This document shows positions 1 to 4,979 of a stretch of DNA of 7,604 bases, piece after piece. How positions within the stretch are numbered: position 1 is the stretch's first letter; the number at the start of each line of letters is the position of its first letter. The position numbers and the translations under genes were made by a program. The notes beneath the pieces are model-generated. The model did not search any database, had not been told where the DNA came from, and saw nothing but the letters and a program-made list of their open reading frames with translations. The DNA is from Spartobacteria bacterium (GTDB taxonomy: Bacteria; Verrucomicrobiota; Verrucomicrobiia; Chthoniobacterales; Terrimicrobiaceae): the NCBI GenBank assembly GCA_947487745.1, contig CANKXQ010000058.1:1-7604 (forward strand), in the 5' to 3' direction.

Positions 1-312
1 CCGTCGTTTTGCTCAGATCACCCAAAATTGGAGGGGACGCCCCTTGTTGAGCCGGGAAGTGGTCGTCAATCTCATAGGCTCGACGACAACCAAGTCGGGA
101 CTGAAAATCAAAGCTGCATTGGATGAAGGGATATATCCGACAAAGCAGAAGGTGAGCGATGAAGAGATGTCTGCCATCAAGATCACCCGCGAGGAATTTC
201 ATGGCGAATGGAACTACTCTATTTGCCCATAAATGCAACAGTTATTTTTGAGTAATTCTTTAGCTGAAAACACGCTTTGTTTGGTGCACAAAAAGAATGC
301 TGTAAAAAAAAT
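1..312 (+). mobile_element. Right-hand end of an ISAzo13-type insertion sequence, boundary not resolved
   Basis: The transposase stop at 232 is followed by about 80 bases that are clearly richer in A and T than everything after them. They include TTATTTTTG, TTCTTTAG, an A5 run and an A8 run at 303-310. Around 311-325 the sequence returns to the GC-rich composition of the rest of the window. I infer that the IS terminus lies somewhere between about 240 and 312. The left end is outside the window, so the terminal inverted repeat and target duplication cannot be paired, and the end coordinate is only an upper guess. Confidence 0.4.
2..232 (+). CDS. ISAzo13-family transposase, C-terminal fragment (5' part outside window)
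   Basis: This frame is open from the first base of the window to a TAA at 230-232 and gives 76 residues. I recognise the C-terminus of ISAzo13-type (Rhodopirellula-type) DDE transposases. The diagnostic pieces are FAQITQNWRGRPL near the start, EVVVNLIGSTTT, GLKIKAALDEGIYPT, KVSDEE, and the terminal FHGEWNYSI followed by a three-residue tail. Full-length members run to several hundred residues, so the catalytic acidic residues and helix-turn-helix lie upstream and cannot be assessed. An ATG-like start around 44 would cut the conserved block, so the gene must begin before the window. No frameshift or internal stop is visible in this part, so the element could be intact. Family assignment is from remembered motifs; I am fairly sure of it. 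Confidence 0.85.
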   Translation, partial: RRFAQITQNWRGRPLLSREVVVNLIGSTTTKSGLKIKAALDEGIYPTKQKVSDEEMSAIKITREEFHGEWNYSICP

Positions 313-327
313 CCCAAATCGATCCCC

Positions 328-353
328 AGCGGTCCGCTTTCCAAGCGACTTGG
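328..353. repeat. Two adjacent short palindromes/hairpins
   Basis: AGCGG-T-CCGCT occupies 328-338 and CCAAG-CGA-CTTGG occupies 341-353, each with perfect 5-base arms. They sit two bases apart, just past the change from AT-rich to GC-rich sequence. On the minus strand they are followed, about 17 bases later, by a run of eight T (303-310). That is too far for a standard intrinsic terminator. They may be chance structures or a site related to the IS insertion. Confidence 0.35.
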
Positions 354-414
354 CGCCGAATGCACCACCTCCACGCATCGCGGCACGCCATCCAAAAAGC
401 CCCGATAAAATCCT

Positions 415-430
415 GCCGCGCCAGCGCGGT
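415..430. repeat. GC-rich hairpin
   Basis: CCGCG (416-420) and CGCGG (425-429) form a perfect stem around the loop CCAG, and a G-T pair can extend it by one. On the minus strand the stem is followed within a few bases by TTTT, giving a weak terminator-like arrangement for transcription running toward the IS. On the plus strand no T-run follows. The hairpin lies where the two minus-strand frames of the possible gene remnant meet. Confidence 0.3.
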
Positions 431-497
431 TCAAAAATCCATCGCCAAATCAGATGAAATGTCTCCGACGCGATCTTCAAGGTGGGCACGCGCTCTC

Positions 498-553
498 TTG
501 ACATGATTTCCGAGTAACCTGGATTGCGAACCGGTTCCTTTGCGGTCTACTGT
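498..553 (+). promoter_or_regulatory. Weak promoter candidates upstream of dapF
   Basis: A perfect -35-like TTGACA lies at 498-503, but with 16-18 base spacing the best -10 candidates match TATAAT at only about three of six bases. A second weak pair is TTGCGA (524-529) with TACTGT (548-553), spaced 18 bases. Neither is convincing. The lead dapF gene needs a promoter, and this is the nearest non-coding sequence. Confidence 0.15.
528..537. promoter_or_regulatory. 10-base palindrome GAACCGGTTC, possible operator
   Basis: The sequence GAACCGGTTC is perfectly self-complementary and ends 25 bases before the dapF ATG, where an operator for this operon would be expected. It overlaps the weak -35-like TTGCGA at 524-529. 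A perfect 10-mer palindrome will also occur by chance now and then, so the regulatory reading is an inference from position only. Confidence 0.25.
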
Positions 554-562
554 CTAGGTTGA

Positions 563-1375
563 ATGGATATTCGATTCACAAAAATGAACGGCGCGGGAAA
601 CGACTTCGTTGTCCTCGACAATCGCACACGTAGTCTTTCACTCGACGGCGCTGCCATAGCCCGTCTCTGTGACCGGCACAGAGGAATTGGCGCGGATGGA
701 TTGCTGGCCGTCGAGCCGGCCGACGGGGCTGCCGATTTCCGCATGCGCTACTACAATAGCGATGGCGGCGAGGCCGAGATGTGTGGGAATGGGGCGCGGT
801 GCTTTGCAAGGTTCGCTGCGCGTCTCATGCCCGAGAAACCACTTTCCGTAAGTTTTGAAACGCAAGCCGGACTCATCACGGCCGCTCTGGAGGGCGAGTT
901 GGTCGCTCTTGAAATGGGACGCCCGCAGGATTACCGCGCTGGGCAGTCTCTCACTCTGGGCGATTCCAAGCATCAAGTTCACTTCCTTAACACCGGTGTC
1001 CCACACGCCGTGGTCTTTGTCCCTGATGTCGAAAAAATCGATGTCATTGCTCTCGGTTCGGCCCTTCGGAGGCACGATGCCTTCAGCCCCAAGGGCACAA
1101 ATGCAAACTTCGCCCAGGTCCTCGCGCCGGACAGTCTCGTCCTCCGCACCTACGAGCGCGGGGTTGAAGGCGAGACGCTCGCTTGTGGCACCGGGGTCTG
1201 CGCGACTGCGCTTCTGCACTCAGTAGAATCCGGAGCGTCGTCGCCAATCCATGTCCGAGTTCGCGGTGGCGACACCTTGCGTGTCGATTTTCAAAGAAAT
1301 CCCGATGGCAGTTTTGCTTCGGCGCGGCTCACCGGTCCAGCGGATTTTGTTTTCGAGGGCACCATTTCCTTGTAA
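563..1375 (+). CDS. dapF: Diaminopimelate epimerase DapF
   Basis: DapF interconverts LL- and meso-2,6-diaminopimelate in the cytoplasm. The meso form is the peptidoglycan cross-linking residue and the substrate for lysine formation. The protein has 270 residues, normal for the family. The N-terminus reads FTKMNGAGNDFVVLD (residues 5-19), the classic DapF opening, which supports the ATG at 563 rather than the Met at codon 8. The two catalytic cysteines of this PLP-independent racemase are present: Cys74 in MCGNGARC and Cys208 in ACGTG. YERGVEGET just before the second Cys matches the substrate-binding segment. The two-lobed pseudo-symmetric fold is therefore complete. No strong Shine-Dalgarno sequence precedes the start. 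It leads a tight operon, with dapA beginning 11 bases after its TAA. Identification is very secure. Confidence 0.97.
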   Translation: MDIRFTKMNGAGNDFVVLDNRTRSLSLDGAAIARLCDRHRGIGADGLLAVEPADGAADFRMRYYNSDGGEAEMCGNGARCFARFAARLMPEKPLSVSFETQAGLITAALEGELVALEMGRPQDYRAGQSLTLGDSKHQVHFLNTGVPHAVVFVPDVEKIDVIALGSALRRHDAFSPKGTNANFAQVLAPDSLVLRTYERGVEGETLACGTGVCATALLHSVESGASSPIHVRVRGGDTLRVDFQRNPDGSFASARLTGPADFVFEGTISL

Positions 1376-1386
1376 CGATTCACCTC

Positions 1387-2262
1387 ATGACATTCGCAGG
1401 AGCACACACCGCGCTCGTTACGCCATTTCGTAACGGCCAATTAGACACCGAAGCCTTCCGTCAACTCATTGAAGCACAGATTGCAGGCGGCATCTCGGGT
1501 ATCATACCCGTTGGCACGACCGGAGAGTCGCCCACACTCGACCACGATGAACATCTCAAAGTCATCGAGGTCGCCATCCAGACTGCGAACAAGCGGTGTC
1601 TTGTCATCGCAGGGACCGGCTCCAATTCGACCAGCGAGGCCATTTCCTTGACCCAAGCTGCCGAAAAAGCGGGCGCGGATGCAGCGCTGCTTGTCGCTCC
1701 CTACTACAACAAGCCCAGCCAAGAGGGCCTCTACCGCCATTTCAAAGCCATCGCCGAGGCGGTGAAGATTCCAATCGTTCTCTACAGCATTCCCGGCCGT
1801 TGCGGCATCGAGATCGGAGTTGAAACCACAGCGCGGCTCGCCAAGGATTTCAAAAACATCGTAGCCATCAAGGAGGCTGGCGGCTCCGTGGAGCGCGTCA
1901 ATCAGCTCCGCAACGCCCTGCCTGCCGGGTTTGAAGTGATCTCGGGTGATGACTCGCTCACGCTACCCTTCATGTCGGTCGGCGCTGTTGGCGTCATCAG
2001 CGTGGCATCGAACATTATTCCAGCCGAAGTCTCGCGCATGGTTCGCCACTACCTCGCAGGTGAATCCTCCAAGGCCCTGGAGATTCATCAAAAGTATTAC
2101 CCGCTCTTTAAAGACCTCTTCATCGAGCCGAACCCCGTCCCGGCGAAGTTCGTGCTCGCCCGTCTTGGCAAGATGACATGCGAAGTCCGCCTCCCTCTGT
2201 GCGAGATGACCTCCGCCAGTGTCCAGCGCCTCACTGAAACCCTTTCCCGAGTCGGTCTATGA
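1387..2262 (+). CDS. dapA: 4-hydroxy-tetrahydrodipicolinate synthase DapA
   Basis: DapA condenses pyruvate with aspartate semialdehyde, the committed step of the diaminopimelate/lysine pathway. The protein has 291 residues, against 292 in E. coli, and is a TIM-barrel aldolase. Visible active-site residues are Thr44-Thr45 in GTTGES, Tyr107 in APYYNKP, Tyr133 and Arg138 in YSIPGR, and the Schiff-base Lys162 in AIKEAGG. Residues that bind inhibitory lysine in the E. coli enzyme are also present at matching positions (Ser48, His53, His56, Asn80, Glu84, Tyr106), so lysine feedback inhibition is predicted. The frame is open back to 1183 inside dapF. I chose ATG 1387 because MTFAGAHTALVTPF is where the family begins and the longer version would overlap dapF by almost 200 bases. 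CACCTC directly precedes the ATG and there is no Shine-Dalgarno sequence. Its stop overlaps dapB. Confidence 0.97.
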   Translation: MTFAGAHTALVTPFRNGQLDTEAFRQLIEAQIAGGISGIIPVGTTGESPTLDHDEHLKVIEVAIQTANKRCLVIAGTGSNSTSEAISLTQAAEKAGADAALLVAPYYNKPSQEGLYRHFKAIAEAVKIPIVLYSIPGRCGIEIGVETTARLAKDFKNIVAIKEAGGSVERVNQLRNALPAGFEVISGDDSLTLPFMSVGAVGVISVASNIIPAEVSRMVRHYLAGESSKALEIHQKYYPLFKDLFIEPNPVPAKFVLARLGKMTCEVRLPLCEMTSASVQRLTETLSRVGL

Positions 2263-2999
2263 ATCCCACACGCGTCATCATCAATGGTTCCCGTGGTCGG
2301 ATGGGGCAGGCTCTCATCGAGTGTGCCAAGCTCGATCCGCTCTTTAGCCTGGCTGGCGCCACCGATCTCGGTGACGACCTGCCTGCGGCACTTCCCACAT
2401 GCGATGCGGTGATCGACTTCACCCATGCGACATCCACCGTTGCCATCGCCGAAGCCTGCGCGACTGCCGGGAAAATCCTCGTCATCGGCACCACCGGCCA
2501 CCGTGACGATGTCCGCAACCGCATCACCGAGTTGTCGAAAACCATTCCGATTGTTTTCGCTCCAAACTTCAGCGTCGGCGTGAACACGCTCTTCTGGCTC
2601 ACGCGCAAGGCTGCGGAAATCCTCGGCCCCGAATTCGATCTCGAAGTGGTGGAAATGCACCATCGCCTGAAAAAAGATTCTCCAAGCGGGACGGCCCGCC
2701 GGTTGGCCGAGATTCTCGCGGATGTTCGTCAGTTGGAATACAGCAAGGATGTCATGCACGGCCGCGAGGGCATGGTTGGCGAACGGACGAATGAGGAAAT
2801 CGGCATGCACGCCATTCGTGGCGGGGATGTTGTTGGCGACCACACAGTCATTTTTGCCAATGTCGGCGAACGCGTGGAACTCACGCACAAGGCCTCCAGT
2901 CGCGATACCTTTGCCAAGGGCGCACTCCGCGCCGCCCGCTGGGCACAAGGCCAAAAGCCGGGGCTCTACGACATGCAGGATGTTCTCGGCCTGAAATGA
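2259..2999 (+). CDS. dapB: 4-hydroxy-tetrahydrodipicolinate reductase DapB
   Basis: DapB reduces the DapA product to tetrahydrodipicolinate using NAD(P)H. The protein has 246 residues, within the family range but shorter than the 273 of E. coli. The N-terminal Rossmann domain has the nucleotide loop GSRGRMG at 10-16. The C-terminal domain has EMHHRLKKDSPSGTA, with catalytic-type His134, His135 and Lys138, followed by the conserved SGT substrate-binding segment (143-145). HAIRGGDVVGDHTV near the C-terminus is also typical. After the second strand the sequence is ATDLGDD. The Arg that contacts the NADPH 2'-phosphate in E. coli appears to be Leu37 here, so cofactor preference may lean toward NADH; that is an inference from an eye alignment. 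The ATG overlaps the dapA TGA (ATGA, 2259-2262), and its own TGA overlaps the folK ATG, which implies translational coupling. Confidence 0.96.
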   Translation: MNPTRVIINGSRGRMGQALIECAKLDPLFSLAGATDLGDDLPAALPTCDAVIDFTHATSTVAIAEACATAGKILVIGTTGHRDDVRNRITELSKTIPIVFAPNFSVGVNTLFWLTRKAAEILGPEFDLEVVEMHHRLKKDSPSGTARRLAEILADVRQLEYSKDVMHGREGMVGERTNEEIGMHAIRGGDVVGDHTVIFANVGERVELTHKASSRDTFAKGALRAARWAQGQKPGLYDMQDVLGLK

Positions 3000-3493
3000 G
3001 GGTAGGCATCGCGCTCGGTTCGAATCTGCACGAGCGCCTTCATCTCCTGCAATCCGCCCGACTGCATTTGCAAGTCCTCCATGAGGATCGTGGGCCTTTC
3101 CTATGCTCCCGTATCTTTGAGGCCGAGCCAGTGGATTGCCCGTCCGGTTCGCCGCTGTTCCTCAATGCCGCCATCGAAATCGCCTGCACTCTTCCGCCGC
3201 TTGACCTGCTCGCCGCCTTGCAGCGCATCGAGCAGGTTCTTGGACGCCCCAAGGATCATGCCTTCCACGCGCCACGCACCATCGACCTCGATATCCTCTA
3301 CTACGACAACCTGCATTTCGTCCTTCCCGAACTCACTCTTCCGCATCCCCGGATTTCCGAGCGCCCCTTTGTGCTTTGCCCTCTTTCGGACATCTGCCCC
3401 GAGCGTATCCTGCCCGGTTGGGAAAAATCCATCGCCGAGCGTTTGGCCGGGTTTTCCGCAGGGGAATTGCCCAAAGCCGTGGCCTGTTTTTAA
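2996..3493 (+). CDS. folK: 6-hydroxymethyl-7,8-dihydropterin pyrophosphokinase FolK (HPPK)
   Basis: FolK transfers pyrophosphate from ATP to 6-hydroxymethyl-7,8-dihydropterin, giving the substrate that dihydropteroate synthase joins to p-aminobenzoate in folate synthesis. The protein has 165 residues, close to the 159 of E. coli. It starts with the family's typical GIALGSNL (4-11). The signature PRTIDLDIL (93-101) supplies the two magnesium-binding aspartates, Asp97 and Asp99. LPHPRISERPFVLCPL follows, matching the conserved LPHPR.xxRxFVL.PL block. It is a single-domain enzyme with no FolB or FolP fusion. The ATG overlaps the dapB stop (ATGA), and panB begins 31 bases after its TAA. folK next to panB is also the E. 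coli arrangement, though there it is not joined to dap genes. Confidence 0.95.
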   Translation: MRVGIALGSNLHERLHLLQSARLHLQVLHEDRGPFLCSRIFEAEPVDCPSGSPLFLNAAIEIACTLPPLDLLAALQRIEQVLGRPKDHAFHAPRTIDLDILYYDNLHFVLPELTLPHPRISERPFVLCPLSDICPERILPGWEKSIAERLAGFSAGELPKAVACF

Positions 3494-3524
3494 AACTCCT
3501 TCCTGATATTACTCTCAAATCCCC

Positions 3525-4292
3525 GTGAAACCCGCACCAGCATCACTCCGCGCAGCCAAGGCCGCAGGCCGCCGCCTGGCCACGCTTACGGCCTACGACT
3601 ACCCCACAGCGCGTCTTCTCGACGAGTGTGGCCTCGATCTGCTTCTGGTCGGTGACTCCTTGGGAATGGTCGTTCTTGGGCATCCAGACACCACGCAAGT
3701 CACGATGGAGGACATGATTCACCATACCCGGGCCGTGGCGCGTGGAGTCACCGAAACACTCGTGGCCGCCGATCTGCCCGCAGGCAGTTGCCGCACGCCG
3801 AGCCTTGCTGTTGAGAATTCCCGCAAGCTCCGCGAAGCCGGTGCGGACTGGGTGAAAATCGAGGGAGGCAGCGAGTGCCTGCCTGCCATCGAGGCCATCC
3901 TTGCAGACGGCATTCCGCTCATCGGTCATCTGGGCATGCTTCCGCAGCGGGTCGTGGAAGAAGGGGGCTACCACATCAAGGGGAAGTCCACTGCCGAGGC
4001 CGAGCTTCTGGTTTCTGACGCCCTTGCCATCGACCAGGCTGGCGCCAGCGCCATCGTCCTGGAACTCGTCCATGCGCCACTGGCTGCAGAGATTTCAAAA
4101 AAGACAACCTGCCCGACCATCGGCATCGGAAGCGGGAAGGAATGCGACGGCGGCATCCTTGTCCTCCATGATCTCATTGGACTCTTCCCGTGGTTCCGTC
4201 CGAAATTTGCCCAGCCACGCGCCGATGTCGCCACCACCATTCAGCAGGCTGTGCGCGAGTATTCACGGGAGATTCAAAATCCAGCGGGTTGA
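3525..4292 (+). CDS. panB: 3-methyl-2-oxobutanoate hydroxymethyltransferase PanB (GTG start)
   Basis: PanB transfers a hydroxymethyl group from 5,10-methylene-tetrahydrofolate to alpha-ketoisovalerate, giving ketopantoate, the first step of pantothenate and CoA synthesis. The protein has 255 residues (E. coli 264) and is a TIM-barrel enzyme. Expected residues are present: Asp44 in LVGDSLGM and Asp83 in AADLP (metal/substrate), Lys111 and Glu113 in VKIEGG, and Glu180 in VLELV. TIGIGSGKECDGGILVLHDLIGL in the C-terminal third is the family block. One variation is ADLPAGSCRTP where the family usually has an aromatic after ADxP. The start is GTG. It fits because MKPAPASLRAAKAAGRRLATLTAYDY aligns with the E. 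coli N-terminus, and no ATG lies nearby. No Shine-Dalgarno sequence is visible. panC and panD do not follow; a minus-strand gene converges instead, with 6 bases between stops. Confidence 0.96.
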   Translation: MKPAPASLRAAKAAGRRLATLTAYDYPTARLLDECGLDLLLVGDSLGMVVLGHPDTTQVTMEDMIHHTRAVARGVTETLVAADLPAGSCRTPSLAVENSRKLREAGADWVKIEGGSECLPAIEAILADGIPLIGHLGMLPQRVVEEGGYHIKGKSTAEAELLVSDALAIDQAGASAIVLELVHAPLAAEISKKTTCPTIGIGSGKECDGGILVLHDLIGLFPWFRPKFAQPRADVATTIQQAVREYSREIQNPAG

Positions 4293-4298
4293 TTCCTC

Positions 4299-4943
4299 TC
4301 AGTCTTTGAGGGCGAGGGGAGTGTGGAGATCGAAATGAATCTCGTATTGCCCGCCGGGTGAAAGCACTCGGCGGCGGACGGGAACGCCGAGCACTTGACG
4401 GAATAGGGACTCCTCCAAGCCATCCGCCTCCGGGAATGCCTTGTGCAGTGCCGCAGCGGGGTTGTGTCGCTCGATGATCCGTATGCCCGGTGACAATTCC
4501 ACCATGCGGCCTTCTTCATCACGAGCCTTGGCCAGAAGGTGCATTTTCTCGGCAACAGGTGTCCGTGCGGGAATGTGACTCCGGTATTTCTCCGTGCATT
4601 CCTGGAAGTAGAGCAGCAGCAGTTTGGCCGCGCTGCTGGAACCATAGAGATTTCTGGCATGGCGAAGAATGGAGATGGCTGCCGTGTTGTCGGATTCCTC
4701 AAACCATGACTGCCCCTTGGATGTGAGACTGTAGACCAGCAGAGGGCGTCCGGCACCGCGATGGTTGTTGCGACTTGAAAGGAGGCCTCTTTTTTCGAGA
4801 GCCAAGCAGTGTTGTTTCGCACCCATGTAGCTGAGCTGAAGCTTTGCGGCGAGTTCCCGCACGGGGAGGGGACCCGATTGTTTCAGTTCGCGAAGAACCT
4901 CGTCTTGCCGGCTGGTGGGTTGTGATGAATTGGCGGGCGGCAT
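4299..4943 (-). CDS. Winged-helix transcriptional regulator, COG2345/SufR-like, without the iron-sulfur cysteines
   Basis: This is a 214-residue DNA-binding protein. An N-terminal winged helix spans about residues 12-75. It includes LPVRELAAKLQLSYMGAKQHC (approximate recognition region 33-50), LEKRGLLSS, then GAGRPLLVYSLTSKG, which is the wing. The C-terminal half carries IRIIERHNPAAALHKAFP and FRQVLGVPVRRR, the layout of COG2345/SufR regulators. In SufR this half binds an Fe-S cluster through several Cys. Here the expected places read HNP, EAD and GGQYEI, and the only two Cys are in the N-terminal half (QHC, QEC), so cluster sensing of that type is unlikely. It lies 36 bases downstream of the TPR gene on the same strand and may be co-transcribed. 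CACCTC precedes its ATG and there is no Shine-Dalgarno sequence. Target and effector are unknown. Confidence 0.8.
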   Translation of the reverse strand: MPPANSSQPTSRQDEVLRELKQSGPLPVRELAAKLQLSYMGAKQHCLALEKRGLLSSRNNHRGAGRPLLVYSLTSKGQSWFEESDNTAAISILRHARNLYGSSSAAKLLLLYFQECTEKYRSHIPARTPVAEKMHLLAKARDEEGRMVELSPGIRIIERHNPAAALHKAFPEADGLEESLFRQVLGVPVRRRVLSPGGQYEIHFDLHTPLALKD

Positions 4944-4979
4944 GAGGTGAGCAGTTGTGCGGCTTGCCCGGGAAAATGG

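Larger units (their letters stand above)
346..546 (-). pseudogene. Possible decayed C-terminus of a glycosyltransferase-like gene
   Basis: On the minus strand one frame is open from 546 (after a TAG at 547-549) to 214. An ATG at 502-504 begins a peptide starting MSRERVPTLKIASETFHLI, followed by WRWIFEPRWRG. From about 434 a second frame reads on plausibly with GFYRGFLDGVPRCVEV. The basic, Trp-rich helix followed by an RGFLDG-type segment resembles the tails of family-2 glycosyltransferases, with a frameshift between the two frames. The fragment runs toward the IS, so its truncation could date from the insertion. The similarity is by eye to a low-complexity kind of tail. It may equally be a chance open frame or an unrelated small protein. 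Confidence 0.2.
233..562. other. Intergenic region between transposase and dapF, no convincing intact gene
   Basis: This 330-base stretch has two parts. Positions 233 to about 312 are AT-rich and probably IS-terminal. Positions 313 to 562 are GC-rich, with three short hairpin-forming sequences (328-338, 341-353, 415-430) and a 10-base palindrome (528-537). The minus strand has a frame open from 546 to 214 that may hold a gene remnant (separate entry). A perfect TTGACA hexamer sits at 498-503, but the sequence 16-18 bases further on has no good -10 match. The dapF promoter must lie here or further upstream. I see no lysine riboswitch, tRNA or other structured RNA. Confidence 0.6.

Noticed and set aside
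505..562. Lysine riboswitch or other leader RNA ahead of dapF
   Set aside because: The available sequence lacks the long multi-helix structure and conserved core of the lysine riboswitch, and I found no attenuator-type hairpin with a T-run.
638..1219. 193-residue open frame on the minus strand opposite dapF
   Set aside because: Fully antisense to dapF with no domain features; a shadow of codon bias.
1183..1386. In-frame upstream extension of dapA (359-residue version)
   Set aside because: The extra 68 residues overlap dapF in another frame, have no family counterpart, and DapA homologues begin at MTFAGAH-like sequence.
2097..2954. 285-residue open frame on the minus strand opposite dapA/dapB
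   Set aside because: It lies opposite the well-identified dapA end and dapB, and looks like a by-product of GC-rich codon use; no recognisable domain.
3494..3524. Separate promoter or terminator between folK and panB
   Set aside because: Only 31 bases without a hairpin or promoter-like hexamer pair; co-transcription is the simpler reading.
4362..4396. Inverted repeat CTCGGCG/CGCCGAG, 11-base loop, about 75 bases past the panB stop, considered as an operon terminator
   Set aside because: It lies inside the regulator coding sequence and has no T-run on either strand; probably incidental to GC-rich coding sequence.
4274..4822. 182-residue alternative frame over the regulator gene on the same strand
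   Set aside because: The 214-residue frame has a clear winged helix and COG2345 layout; the alternative has no family resemblance.
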